DNA from: an uncultured Oscillospiraceae bacterium
GTDB taxonomy: Bacteria > Bacillota_A > Clostridia > Oscillospirales > Acutalibacteraceae
DNA length: 24,329 bases
Reading direction: 5' to 3'
Assembly (NCBI GenBank): GCA_905211185.1
Contig: CAJLZR010000002.1
Coordinates: 1 to 24,329 of the forward strand
Shown here: positions 16,732 through 24,329 of the stretch, in pieces
Layout of the letters: every line of letters begins with the position of its first letter
How positions within the stretch are numbered: the first letter of the stretch is position 1
Translations under genes and position numbers: made by a program
Notes under the pieces: model-generated
What the model saw: only the letters and a program-made list of their open reading frames with translations
Databases searched by the model: none
What the model was told of the DNA's origin: nothing

Positions 16732-17849
16732 TTATATTTCACATCTCTTTCAAATGCTTTTAAACCTAATTTTAGCGCCAATTTATTCGCATTTTTTTCC
16801 TCATCGGTAATTGAAGATTCTATTTTAGTTAGCATCTTTTTGATAAATATACTTTTAAAATCATTTCTAAATTTAAGTTTTTCGGTATCTATCTCGGTTT
16901 CTGTTTGATCAATAAGCTTTACAAAAAATATTTTATCATTAATTTGAGCTTCTATGCTGTTTATATCCACAAAAAAATCTTCAGCGGTATAACCTATAAG
17001 CTTTATCTGGTATAGGTTATCGAAGCAATCCTCACCGGCTATATTTTGTATTTCACCTAGTATTTTATCTATTATATCATGTTCTGAATTTAAACCTGAA
17101 ATATTTACTTCTAAATTTTCATAAATTCTTCTGCACACATTTCTAAATTCCAGGTTACAAATTCCTTTTGCAATGGTACCGATATAAAAACCTTTCTTTC
17201 CCGTTTCATCAAATCCACTTCCTTCAGGGCACCCCGGATATGCAAAATGCGTTTTTCCCACACACCCAATGTTACTGCGCTTATGAATATGCCCCAGCGC
17301 TATATAGTCCATTTTGCTTTTTTCTATATCTCCGGCACTTATGGGGCAATAATCATCATTTTCCGAATTAGATAAGTTCCCATGAATTACACACAAATTT
17401 ATTTTACTTTCATCCACCTCGGCATAGCTTAGTATGTTTTTATTTTTATACGGCCCCTGAAACGCCGAGCCCCAAATGTCTAAACCATATTCCGGAAAAC
17501 TAAACTTATCCATATTCAAACTTTTAAATATAAAAACATTTTTTGGCCACTTAGTATTATAAGGAGAGTCGGGTGTATGTGGGTCATGGTTACCCGGCGA
17601 AATTATTATTTTAAAATTTACTTTTGAAAAAACTTTTTTGAGTTCCTTTAAGTAAAGTTCAGAAACACCAACATCATCAAATAAATCTCCGGCAATAAGC
17701 AAAAAATCAATATTTTCATATTCGCAAATCTTAACTATTTTATAAAAAGTACTCGTAATCTCGCTGCTTCTTTGTTCACACCTGTTACCTATGCCACAGC
17801 ATTTAACCCCCAAATGGATATCGGCAATATGAGCTATTTTTACTTGCAT
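16728..17849 (-). CDS. YhaO-type DNA repair exonuclease (SbcD/Mre11-like metallophosphoesterase)
   Basis: This nuclease of 373 residues is the likely partner of the ATPase overlapping its 3' end. The metal-binding motifs are in order: D10 and H12 in IADIHLG, GDLFDD (54-59), GNHDPH (86-91), a histidine in CVIHGNLS (about 153) and GHIHKR (about 185). The C-terminal third is an adaptor region. Start ATG 17849 comes behind AAAGGTGTGATTTA. The gene diverges from the SRP RNA; I could not find a convincing -35/-10 pair on this side. In B. subtilis the related yhaO-yhaN pair is similarly adjacent. Confidence 0.87.
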   Translation of the reverse strand: MQVKIAHIADIHLGVKCCGIGNRCEQRSSEITSTFYKIVKICEYENIDFLLIAGDLFDDVGVSELYLKELKKVFSKVNFKIIISPGNHDPHTPDSPYNTKWPKNVFIFKSLNMDKFSFPEYGLDIWGSAFQGPYKNKNILSYAEVDESKINLCVIHGNLSNSENDDYCPISAGDIEKSKMDYIALGHIHKRSNIGCVGKTHFAYPGCPEGSGFDETGKKGFYIGTIAKGICNLEFRNVCRRIYENLEVNISGLNSEHDIIDKILGEIQNIAGEDCFDNLYQIKLIGYTAEDFFVDINSIEAQINDKIFFVKLIDQTETEIDTEKLKFRNDFKSIFIKKMLTKIESSITDEEKNANKLALKLGLKAFERDVKYN

Positions 17850-17894
17850 TAAATCACACCTTTTAAATTAATTTGATTTTTCAAAATATTACAA

Positions 17895-17943
17895 TTGATT
17901 TTTTGGAACCGATATTGTATACTAATTTTAAAGCTATTATAAT
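17895..17943 (+). promoter_or_regulatory. Promoter region of the SRP RNA (two overlapping candidates)
   Basis: TTGATT (17895-17900), a 17-base spacer and TATACT (17918-17923) form one candidate. TTGTAT (17915-17920), 17 bases and TATAAT (17938-17943) form a second whose start point would fall close to the mature RNA. Either would serve; the RNA may be cut from a longer precursor that continues into dnaX. Confidence 0.6.
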
Positions 17944-17955
17944 TTATAATCAAGT

Positions 17956-18096
17956 GCATGTAATTCAACATGCAACCGAGTGGGTGCTATACGGCGGATG
18001 ATCGTGAACCATGTCAGGCGGGGAACCGAGCAGCATTAAGCGATATGTTCCGTGCGATGTAGTTAATTCATTCGGTTGCATGTTGAATTACGCATA
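17956..18096 (+). ncRNA. ffs: Signal recognition particle RNA (small type, 4.5S/scRNA)
   Basis: This is the RNA scaffold that binds Ffh for membrane targeting of proteins. The helix-8 core is unmistakable: GTCAGGCGGGGAACCGAGCAGC (given in parts: GTCAGG, CGG-GGAA-CCG, AGCAGC), with a GGAA tetraloop and the two internal loops that contact the Ffh M domain (around 18014-18035). The ends form a perfect 20-bp stem (17960-17979 with 18072-18091), which closes the molecule as a hairpin of about 135-140 bases with no Alu domain. The placement directly before dnaX matches B. subtilis scr-dnaX. No clear T-tract terminator separates it from dnaX. The end points are estimated from pairing. Confidence 0.93.
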
Positions 18097-18126
18097 ACGT
18101 AAAAATACTTAAGTGAGGTTATGACT

Positions 18127-19653
18127 TTGTATCAAGCACTATATCGCAAATGGCGACCAAAAACATTTGATGACGTAATCGGGCAAGATCAAGTTACCAA
18201 AACTTTGAAAAATGAAGTTTCAACAGGAAAAATATCTCACGCTTATCTTTTTACGGGTTCCAGAGGAACCGGAAAAACCTCTTGCGCCAAAATTTTGGCA
18301 AAAGCAATCAACTGCGCAGAACCTTTAAACGGCAATCCTTGTGGCAAATGCGAAATATGCAAAAGTATAGAAGCAGATAGCATCCTCGATATCTCGGAAA
18401 TTGACGCTGCAAGTAACAACGGCGTTGAAAACATAAGAAACATGCGTGAAGAAGTAATGTTTTCGCCTACAAAATGTAAATATCGGGTTTATATAGTAGA
18501 CGAAGTTCACATGCTTTCAACAGGCGCTTTCAATGCTTTTTTAAAAATTCTGGAAGAGCCCCCTTCTCACATTGTATTTATTTTGGCAACAACCGAAGTT
18601 CATAAAATCCCCGCAACAATACTTTCCCGTTGCCAAAGGTTTGATTTTAAAAGAATAACTCCCGAACAGATCCTAAAAAGAATGCTTTATGTATGCAAGC
18701 AAGAATCCATAGAAATCGAAGAAGAGGCAGCAAAAATCATTGCAAATTCAGCAGACGGAGCTATGAGAGATGCGCTTTCTATTCTTGACCAGTGCGCAAA
18801 CTCATGCAAAAACAAAATAGATGCTGCTTCCGTCAGAAATATTTTGGGAATTGCAGGAACGGAATATATTAAAGAAATTGCAGAAAATATATTTAATTCA
18901 AATTATAAATTCTGTTTAGACTTAATCTCAGATATGTACAGCGAATCCAAAAACATGGCAAAACTATGCGAAGAAGTAACCGAATATTTCCGCTTACTTA
19001 TGATAGAAAAAGTAACAAAAAATCAAACTAAGCCAAGCGATAATCAAAATGTAAGCACCGAGGACATACTATATTGTTTGGATATATTGCAAGAAGCTTA
19101 TAAAAATATGGCGCTCGGTACAAACAAAAAAATTGAGCTTGAAATCGCACTGGTAAAACTTTGCAAAAGATTTTCGCGCGAAACAAAATCACCAAATAAA
19201 AATATAGCACCAAAACCCGAAACAAAAGCTCAAAATAATCCTGAGCCCAAAAAAGAAGAGTCTGCCCCCCCTCCCATCGTAAAAAACACCATAATAGAAG
19301 CTAAAAACTCAGATACCCCCGAACCTTGTTTTGAAATGTGGGATAATATATTAGAAAAACTTAAGCAAGATGCGTCTTTAAAATCGCTATATATTTCGCT
19401 ACTAGGTTCCAAAGCTCACGAAAATAAAAACTATATACTGATTGATTCGAAAAACGATCTGGCATTCGAACTTCTAAGAAAACCCGAAACAAGAAACGCT
19501 CTTAAAAAAATAATAAAAGAAACAACGGGAAAACAATATAATCTTGGTCCTTATAAACCGCAAATGCCAAAAGAAGAAAAAAGCGACCCTTTGCAAAACC
19601 TAATAGATAACGCCAAAAAAGGCGGAATAAATATAAATTTGGAGGAAAAATAA
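18127..19653 (+). CDS. dnaX: DNA polymerase III subunit gamma/tau
   Basis: This is the clamp-loader motor subunit of the replisome. The product has about 508 residues. It has Walker A GSRGTGKTS, a zinc module with four cysteines (C65, C74, C77, C80 counted from the ATG at 18121), Walker B VDEVHML, and the SRC motif LSRCQRFDFKRI. A Pro/Lys-rich linker (about 355-400) leads to a shorter tau-type C-terminus ending DNAKKGGININLEEK. Two starts compete: ATG 18121 has GAGG only 2 bases before it, while TTG 18127 has it 8 bases before and gives MYQALYRKWRP, the usual clostridial N-terminus. I prefer TTG. First of dnaX-ybaB-recR. Confidence 0.93.
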   Translation: MYQALYRKWRPKTFDDVIGQDQVTKTLKNEVSTGKISHAYLFTGSRGTGKTSCAKILAKAINCAEPLNGNPCGKCEICKSIEADSILDISEIDAASNNGVENIRNMREEVMFSPTKCKYRVYIVDEVHMLSTGAFNAFLKILEEPPSHIVFILATTEVHKIPATILSRCQRFDFKRITPEQILKRMLYVCKQESIEIEEEAAKIIANSADGAMRDALSILDQCANSCKNKIDAASVRNILGIAGTEYIKEIAENIFNSNYKFCLDLISDMYSESKNMAKLCEEVTEYFRLLMIEKVTKNQTKPSDNQNVSTEDILYCLDILQEAYKNMALGTNKKIELEIALVKLCKRFSRETKSPNKNIAPKPETKAQNNPEPKKEESAPPPIVKNTIIEAKNSDTPEPCFEMWDNILEKLKQDASLKSLYISLLGSKAHENKNYILIDSKNDLAFELLRKPETRNALKKIIKETTGKQYNLGPYKPQMPKEEKSDPLQNLIDNAKKGGININLEEK

Positions 19654-19654
19654 A

Positions 19655-19999
19655 ATGAAAGTAAGATTACCAAAAAGCAGCGGAGGAATCGGAAACCTAC
19701 AACAACTCGCCAAACAAGCACAAGAAGCTCAAGCTAAAATGGAGCAAGCTTCCTCAGAGCTTGAAAGCAAAGAATATTTTGCAACATCGGGCGGGGAAGC
19801 GGTAAAGGTTAAAATTAACGGAAAACTGGAAGTTCAAAGCATTGAATTAAAACCGGAAGTTGTAGACCCCGAAGAAGTTGATATGCTCTCTGATTTAATA
19901 ATTGCGGCGGTAAACGAAGCAATTAAAAAGGCAAATGACGAAAAAGAAGAAGTAATGAACCAAATCTCCGGGCAAATGAATTTACCGGGACTGCTTTAA
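19655..19999 (+). CDS. YbaB/EbfC family nucleoid-associated protein
   Basis: This small dimeric DNA-binding protein (114 residues, usual size) is almost always found between dnaX and recR. The N-terminus is longer and more flexible ([25 protein letters not shown]), followed by the central [33 protein letters not shown] block that defines the family and a C-terminal helix. Start ATG 19655 follows GGAGGAAAAATAAA, which lies in the last codons of dnaX; a single base separates the genes, so translation is probably coupled. Confidence 0.94.
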   Translation: MKVRLPKSSGGIGNLQQLAKQAQEAQAKMEQASSELESKEYFATSGGEAVKVKINGKLEVQSIELKPEVVDPEEVDMLSDLIIAAVNEAIKKANDEKEEVMNQISGQMNLPGLL

Positions 20000-20001
20000 T
20001 C

Positions 20002-20607
20002 ATGGATAAATATTATTTACCGTCGCTAGAAAAACTCAGCGAATGCTTCGAAAGCTTGCCGAGCATTGGAAGAAAATCCGCTCAAAGGCTTGCTTATGCC
20101 GTTTTGAAAATGCCCAGTGAAAAAGCGGAAAATTTCGCAAAAAGCATCATGGAAGCAAAAAAAAGCATACACTACTGCAAACGCTGCTATAATTTTACCG
20201 ATAAAGAATATTGCGATATTTGCAGCGATAAGGCGCGCAATCAATCTATAATATGCGTTGTGGAAGATCCAAAAGATATATCGGCCATAGAACGCACTCA
20301 AGAATTCGATGGTTTATATCATGTTCTCCACGGAACCATATCACCCTTAAACGGCATAGGGCCCGATGACATTTTTATAAAAGAATTAATAACCAGAATT
20401 CAAAAAGAAAAAACCAAAGAAATAATACTTGCAACCAACCCGACCGTGGAGGGCGAAGCAACTTCCATGTATATTTCAAAGCTGCTAAAAATAAGCGAAG
20501 TTAAAACAACACGGCTTGCTTATGGCGTACCTGTGGGTGCCTCACTTGAATTTGCAGACGAAGTAACCCTCTCCCGTGCACTAATCGGCAGGCAAGAAAT
20601 TGTTTAA
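20002..20607 (+). CDS. recR: Recombination mediator RecR
   Basis: RecR acts with RecO (and RecF) to load RecA at gaps. The 201-residue product has the N-terminal helix-hairpin-helix [17 protein letters not shown] (19-35), a four-cysteine zinc finger (C59, C62, C71, C74), the Toprim segment [16 protein letters not shown], and the C-terminal [26 protein letters not shown]. Start ATG 20002 is 2 bp after the ybaB stop with only a weak GGGA upstream, implying coupling. No terminator is obvious after it; the next gene has its own promoter. Confidence 0.96.
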   Translation: MDKYYLPSLEKLSECFESLPSIGRKSAQRLAYAVLKMPSEKAENFAKSIMEAKKSIHYCKRCYNFTDKEYCDICSDKARNQSIICVVEDPKDISAIERTQEFDGLYHVLHGTISPLNGIGPDDIFIKELITRIQKEKTKEIILATNPTVEGEATSMYISKLLKISEVKTTRLAYGVPVGASLEFADEVTLSRALIGRQEIV

Positions 20608-20678
20608 ATTGTATGAAAATCCAATTTACAAACTATTATTTATTTCCGCTTGCAAAACTAGATTTTTGATAAAAAATG

Positions 20679-20687
20679 TGCTACAAT
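20679..20687 (+). promoter_or_regulatory. Extended -10 promoter of the coiled-coil gene
   Basis: TGCTACAAT (20679-20687) is an extended -10 element preceded by an AT-rich stretch including TTGATA (20666-20671), which is too close to be its -35 box. The leader to ATG 20748 is about 55 bases and AT-rich. Confidence 0.5.
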
Positions 20688-20747
20688 AAAAATCGATGTT
20701 AATTTCAAATTAATATTATTTTATTAATTACAAAGGAGAAAAATTTT

Positions 20748-21320
20748 ATGGCAATTAATTTAACAGAAAATGTCAAAACATACCTCACCTATGCCGTAAC
20801 CGCTATTACCGGCGCAGCCGTTGGAGCTTTAATTTTGCTAGCAGGTCAAGGCATTAACAATCGGCTTCATCCCAAAGTACCTGCAAGTGCAATTACCGGT
20901 GATTTGGTTCGAGCCACCCGCGGTAAGGAACAGGAGCTACAAGCACAGTTAGACACATTAAATAGACGGACTGACGAATTAAATCAGGCTCAAAGAGATG
21001 CTCAGAGAACATTTGATGAGGCCCAGAATGCCGTAACAACAGCAGGCGACGCCGTAACCGAGGCTCAGCAAAATGCTGTTACAGATGCACAAAGAGCTCT
21101 TGAAGCTGCACAAGCAGCTCTTAGAGACCACAATGCGCAACTCCGTGCGCAAGTTGAAGCCCTTAACGCACAAATCGCTAACGAAAGAGCGGTAGCTGAC
21201 TTGATTGGTAACGACGGCCAATGTGCTATTTTAGTACGTAGACTCAACCAAATTCCGGTACCTCAAGCACAAGCACAAGAATCAGCACCGGCGAACACAG
21301 AAGGCCAACAACGCCAATAA
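20748..21320 (+). CDS. Membrane-anchored Ala/Gln-rich coiled-coil protein, function unknown
   Basis: I do not recognise this 190-residue protein. Residues 12-34 (YLTYAVTAITGAAVGALILLAGQ) form one membrane span with a short N-terminus and no lipobox; residues 57-150 are a nearly continuous coiled coil built of Ala/Gln heptads with repeating blocks (DEAQNAV, TEAQQNAV, TDAQRALEAAQAAL); 170-190 is a Gln/Ala/Pro tail. The single Cys is at 159. It has only three lysines but a dozen arginines, unlike every neighbour, and its DNA is richer in G+C (33 of 60 in bases 20881-20940, against 22 of 60 in 19201-19260 in dnaX). AAAGGAG lies 9 bases before the ATG, and a strong terminator follows, so it is a single, probably well-expressed gene. 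Possible roles: surface or cytoskeleton-like spacer, or a host-contact factor; none is shown. Confidence 0.75.
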   Translation: MAINLTENVKTYLTYAVTAITGAAVGALILLAGQGINNRLHPKVPASAITGDLVRATRGKEQELQAQLDTLNRRTDELNQAQRDAQRTFDEAQNAVTTAGDAVTEAQQNAVTDAQRALEAAQAALRDHNAQLRAQVEALNAQIANERAVADLIGNDGQCAILVRRLNQIPVPQAQAQESAPANTEGQQRQ

Positions 21321-21413
21321 TATATTAGTACCTATTTACATTCTATCTCAGAACGATAGTTAACTCATAGTATATACTATTAAAAGCTTTATATTTGAAA
21401 TTAACAAAGTATT

Positions 21414-21446
21414 CCACCATCCATTTATTTTGGGTGGTGGTTTTTC
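21414..21446 (+). terminator. Rho-independent terminator of the coiled-coil gene
   Basis: CCACCATCC (21414-21422) pairs with GGGTGGTGG (21432-21440), nine pairs including one T-G, around a 9-base loop, followed by TTTTT. Confidence 0.88.
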
Positions 21447-21890
21447 ATGTTTGAATTTTTACAATAAATTTAGATATTCACTGACGTTCTAACCCATACA
21501 CAAATATTATAAACACAGATTGAAAATGATAAAAAACAGATTGCAAAAATTGGGGTTCCAAATATAGATCGCATTTATTTTATCTTTTAATGGTAAACAC
21601 CGCACCACTGCAATAAAATAATGATATTGTATATCTAAAAACTTTAATTTAAATCGGTCGATCATTGTTGCATGCCCGATTGCTTCTGTATAAACGCATT
21701 TTCGGCAGGTAAAAAAACGGCGGCTCAGAAGCGCTCCTCGCTTGGTTTCAAACTTCCGAAATTGCAAAAAATATATAGTTTCTGATATATAATAAGTCAC
21801 TTTTCTCTACTAACCTGTTTCTGATACTGATTTTATACCCAAAAGTAATTTTATATCGCATGTTGTTTCTTTATATCTTTAGACATAAAT
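21447..21890. other. Long intergenic region with an inverted-repeat-rich, G+C-rich patch
   Basis: There is no confident gene. A minus-strand frame of 97 codons (21800-21507, GTG start, no real ribosome binding site) covers it, but the predicted protein is rich in Arg, Phe and Cys and looks accidental. The patch at about 21650-21765 stands out by base composition. It has GCTTCTG (21682-21688) opposite CAGAAGC (21726-21732), and AAGCG-ctcct-CGCTT (21729-21743); the two pairings exclude each other. It could be a structured RNA, a dispersed repeat or a gene remnant. Confidence 0.4.
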
Positions 21891-21920
21891 AAAGCCTTCG
21901 AAATTTTCGGAGGCTTTTTA
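21891..21920 (-). terminator. Terminator at the end of the lipoprotein operon (bidirectional shape)
   Basis: AAAGCCTTCGAAA (21891-21903) and TTTCGGAGGCTTT (21905-21917) pair over their whole length with one G-T pair. On the minus strand it is followed by ATTTATG after CTTT, on the plus strand by TTA after TTTTT; it lies 30 bases past the last minus-strand stop codon. Confidence 0.75.
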
Positions 21921-21947
21921 TCAAAAATATAAATATAAAAATATAAC

Positions 21948-22514
21948 CTATAATGAAACATTATCAAAATTATATCCCGCCGCTTTTAATGCATCCAAAG
22001 TGTGATCCTTTCCCAAGGATACGTACTCTTGATATACTTTTGCTTCGATCTCTTTGGCTACTTTTTCATCGGCTCTTGCCATATCTCGCAATTTTAAAAC
22101 CAATTCATAGATGCTATAAAAAACAGGTTCGCTATTAAAACCTTCATTTTTCACGTCTTGTACACCTTTTATTTCATCTTGGAAATTAGTGGATCTTAAA
22201 TATTTTTCCGTTGAAGTTCGAACGGCTCTAACGAGTTCCCCGCATTCTTGACCGCCAAAATGAGCCTTATCGTCACCTTTTACTCTACATTTCATCATCA
22301 TGGGGAGGTCATTTATCTTTCTTAAAAACACCCTGTAAGCTTGCTCAACCTCCAAAACCAGTTCCGTAAAGCAACGCTCCTGCGATGCTTCCTTTCCGGA
22401 ACTCTGATATTCTTTTAAAAGATTTATAATTCCTTCCAGAAATCTTTTATCCCAAACGCGTGAACTTCGCTTTATAAAGGAAGTATCAAGCGCTTCCCTA
22501 ACACTATTGTTCAT
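21948..22514 (-). CDS. Unknown helical protein, second gene of the lipoprotein operon
   Basis: I do not recognise this 188-residue protein. It has no signal peptide or membrane span and is predicted largely helical by eye (FLEGIINLLKEYQ, CFTELVLEVEQAYRVFLRKI, VFYSIYELVLKLRDMARADEKVAKEIEAKVYQEY). A central loop holds CRVKGDDKAHFGGQECGELVRAVR with two cysteines and a histidine. The start is ATG 22514 (MNNSVREAL), 7 bases after AAAGGGAG; an in-frame start 11 codons upstream would swallow that site. It lies 37 bp after the solute-binding lipoprotein gene with no terminator between, so the two are probably co-transcribed, suggesting a shared cytoplasmic or regulatory role that sequence does not reveal. 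Confidence 0.7.
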   Translation of the reverse strand: MNNSVREALDTSFIKRSSRVWDKRFLEGIINLLKEYQSSGKEASQERCFTELVLEVEQAYRVFLRKINDLPMMMKCRVKGDDKAHFGGQECGELVRAVRTSTEKYLRSTNFQDEIKGVQDVKNEGFNSEPVFYSIYELVLKLRDMARADEKVAKEIEAKVYQEYVSLGKDHTLDALKAAGYNFDNVSL

Positions 22515-22551
22515 AGAAAATCTCCCTTTCTTAAAATGGTTTAACACACCC

Positions 22552-24063
22552 TTATTGTAGCTCTTTCCACTTCATCATAAGATATGCCGCTATTTTTTCG
22601 CGGTCTTCGTAACTCCAACTTGCTTTTGTATAGAATTGCTCTATAAAGTATTTACCTACTAAATCACACCATCCACCGGGCGTACCCTGATAAACAGGAG
22701 GCAAAACTCTGCCTTCTGCCATATATTCAATTAAAGAACGGGAAAACGCATTATCAATTATGCCACTTTCTTTGGCGTCGTAAGGCGTAAGTTCAAATTC
22801 AGAAACTATATATTTTTTTGCTATTTCGGAAGTCTGGAACCAAGCAAGAAACTCCTGCGCCGCTCTTTTTTCTTTGCCTGCGGAGTTTGCGTTTATACAA
22901 AAATAATTGGGCACATAAGTAGTAATCGACCGATTTAAATTTCTTGCAATATAATCCGATGATGAAACATTTTCGGCCAAAATCGGCATCTTAATCGGAA
23001 TAAACACGCTTCTTTTTGCAACCGATAAATCAAACATGGATAAATTGTTGTAATCCTCAGTACTTGCGAGCAAGAACAGCGCTTTTCCGTTAACAAAATT
23101 CTTCATAGACTGGCTAACACTATTCTGGGTATTGCTTACAAGCTCCGTGCCCCTTGCCAGCGGTCCGCTTCCCCCTGCCATGCTCAGGGTAATGTTCTCG
23201 AGGGCCTCACTAAACTTCATAAAAATATCTTTAAATTTGTTAATTTGCAATTCATTGGAAATGTTCGCATTAGCTGCAGAAGCAAATATCGCCGCAAGCG
23301 GAATGTTCATCAAATAGCTTCCCGTATACTTAGGGATACCTGCCGAAAAAGTAAACACGCCATCTAAATTTTTGCTCATCTCACGCTTTTCGGAAACAAA
23401 AGTATAGGAATTATTGTTTAAAGTAACCTCCGAAAGCGACTCCGAATCAATATATAAATTAAGAGCATTTACAAATTCGGAAAATTCTTCATAACTGCAT
23501 TCTTTTAAATCGTTGAGCAGTAACCTATATTTATCGCCACCAACAAGAGAAGCCAGCATTTTGGGGTCCACAAGCATTCCAAAACCCTCTATATTATATG
23601 GAACGCCAAAGTTATCGGTAGTATTGGAACTTAGCCTTAAGTTTTCCGGAATATTTTTAATGGCTTCCTTGAAAGAGCCTTCCGTTGCGTTATTAAAATC
23701 CCAAACTTGGGAATTTTCTTTAAGAACTTCTAAATCCTGCATATTGCTGACGGTAAAAATATCAGGAGGATACTCGCCGCCAAGATACTCTTTTAAATTA
23801 TCGAAAGTATTTTCATCGTCAGATGGCGTAACAGTCCTTATGATAACGCCTGTTTTTGCCGTATACTCATCGCACATCTTTCTGAAAGCAGAACCTATGT
23901 TTGCATTTGAATTATAAATAAAAATGTCATAATCCTTTTTGGTAGCATTTCCAAGGCTGCTATCAGAATCTTCATTCTTTTTACACCCCGACATCGTCAA
24001 AACCAAGCTAACAGAAAGTCCCCAAGACAAAATTTTTGATACTTGTTTAAAAAATTTTTTCAA
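22552..24063 (-). CDS. Extracellular solute-binding lipoprotein (ABC sugar-type, family 1)
   Basis: This is a lipid-anchored substrate-capture protein of an ABC importer, most like sugar-binding proteins. The 503-residue product starts with a basic stretch (KKFFKQ), a hydrophobic core, and lipobox LTMSGC with Cys27, then a Asn/Ser/Asp-rich linker. The mature part has the family's shape: YDIFIYNSNANIGSAFRKMCDEYTAKTGV, PPDIFTVSNMQDLEVL, FGVPYNIEGFGMLVDPKML, GKALFLLAST and, near the end, AAQEFLAWFQTSEIAKKYI. Start TTG 24063 is 8 bases after GGAG; there is no other workable start. No permease or ATPase gene lies within the window; only the unknown 21948 gene follows. Substrate cannot be inferred. 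Confidence 0.85.
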   Translation of the reverse strand: MKKFFKQVSKILSWGLSVSLVLTMSGCKKNEDSDSSLGNATKKDYDIFIYNSNANIGSAFRKMCDEYTAKTGVIIRTVTPSDDENTFDNLKEYLGGEYPPDIFTVSNMQDLEVLKENSQVWDFNNATEGSFKEAIKNIPENLRLSSNTTDNFGVPYNIEGFGMLVDPKMLASLVGGDKYRLLLNDLKECSYEEFSEFVNALNLYIDSESLSEVTLNNNSYTFVSEKREMSKNLDGVFTFSAGIPKYTGSYLMNIPLAAIFASAANANISNELQINKFKDIFMKFSEALENITLSMAGGSGPLARGTELVSNTQNSVSQSMKNFVNGKALFLLASTEDYNNLSMFDLSVAKRSVFIPIKMPILAENVSSSDYIARNLNRSITTYVPNYFCINANSAGKEKRAAQEFLAWFQTSEIAKKYIVSEFELTPYDAKESGIIDNAFSRSLIEYMAEGRVLPPVYQGTPGGWCDLVGKYFIEQFYTKASWSYEDREKIAAYLMMKWKELQ

Positions 24064-24124
24064 AAAATCATCTCCAAAAATAATATTAAAGAGAATGTTT
24101 ATAAAAAGCGAATTTGATTAGTAG

Positions 24125-24153
24125 ATAATATATCATTTTTTTATGTAATTCAA
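24125..24153 (-). promoter_or_regulatory. Sigma-A promoter of the solute-binding lipoprotein operon
   Basis: On the minus strand TTGAAT (24153-24148), 17 bases and TATTAT (24130-24125) precede the gene by about 60 bases. Confidence 0.7.
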
Positions 24154-24245
24154 TAGTTTAAATTAATTTTTTAACTTTGAGTCATATTATATTTTTTTTT
24201 GCATATCAATTTAATAAAAGAAATTAGTAAAAGGACAAGAAATAA

Positions 24246-24329
24246 ATGATGGACGAAAAAATAAAAATTAAAAAATTTGATGAAATAGTAAGTTTTTTTG
24301 AAGGCAAACTAAAAGCTCCTCTACAAAAC
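24246..24329 (+). CDS. Start of an unknown plus-strand gene (3' end outside window)
   Basis: ATG 24246 (or the next codon, ATG 24249) lies 10 bases after AAGGA, and the frame stays open to the window end (28 codons: MMDEKIKIKKFDEIVSFFEGKLK...). Too little is visible to name it. It diverges from the lipoprotein operon. Confidence 0.5.
   Translation, partial: MMDEKIKIKKFDEIVSFFEGKLKAPLQN

Noticed and set aside
19246..19262. Slippery A-run in dnaX making a gamma form by frameshifting
   Set aside because: The A-run in CCC AAA AAA GAA is not in the A-AAA-AAG phase and I see no strong hairpin behind it.
21367..21380. Perfect 14-base palindrome ATAGTATATACTAT as an operator
   Set aside because: It lies downstream of a gene and before its terminator, in AT-rich DNA; more likely chance or part of the mRNA tail.
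21507..21800. Minus-strand gene of 97 residues
   Set aside because: GTG start without a proper ribosome binding site, odd Arg/Phe/Cys-rich composition, and no operon context; treated as part of a non-coding patch.
1..24329. CRISPR array, tRNA, rRNA, insertion sequence or prophage genes
   Set aside because: I saw no repeat-spacer pattern, no tRNA-like T-arm, no transposase or integrase motif.

Overview
The window looks like chromosome from an AT-rich, Gram-positive clostridial bacterium, probably of the Oscillospiraceae/Ruminococcaceae type. The signs are Lys/Asn/Ile-rich proteins, strong AGGAGG-type ribosome binding sites, a lipobox lipoprotein, a YhaO/YhaN-type exonuclease/ATPase pair, a small SRP RNA directly in front of dnaX-ybaB-recR, and an ECF transporter module followed by truA. 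The organism assignment is inference; no rRNA or tRNA is present to settle it.

Layout. 1-1756: the C-terminal end of a ComEC-like protein, then holA. 1830-3230: an AGCS-type Na+/amino acid symporter closed by a strong terminator. 3231-4930: an accessory island on the minus strand. It holds a Nif11-type peptide precursor with a double-glycine leader, its own sigma-A promoter, a possible 21-residue peptide behind it, and a small ORF interrupted by an in-frame TAA. 4917-8526: ruvC, ruvA, ruvB (complete Holliday-junction machinery), then glmM, which is split by a frameshift. 8587-12806: a class I methyltransferase, then ecfA1-ecfA2-ecfT-truA, where ecfA1 seems to start at an ATA codon. 12827-14092: a membrane-anchored protein (possible DUF5711), ending tail-to-tail on the stop of a minus-strand yhaN/yhaO pair (14089-17849). 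17895-20607: SRP RNA, dnaX, ybaB, recR. 20682-21446: a monocistronic membrane-anchored coiled-coil protein, richer in G+C and poor in lysine. 21447-21947: no confident gene, but a G+C-rich, inverted-repeat-rich patch. 21948-24153: a minus-strand operon of an ABC solute-binding lipoprotein and an unknown helical protein. 24246 to the end: the start of a plus-strand gene.

The core genes serve replication (holA, dnaX), recombination (ruvCAB, recR, yhaNO), protein targeting (SRP RNA), tRNA modification (truA), cell wall precursor synthesis (glmM) and vitamin uptake (ECF module). The parts that stand out from ordinary housekeeping are the orphan Nif11-type peptide locus, the broken glmM, the ATA start of ecfA1, the interrupted ORF beside the peptide gene, and the coiled-coil protein. 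Many genes (AGCS, ruvB, ecfT, the 12827 gene, yhaN, the lipoprotein, probably dnaX) start at TTG or GTG.
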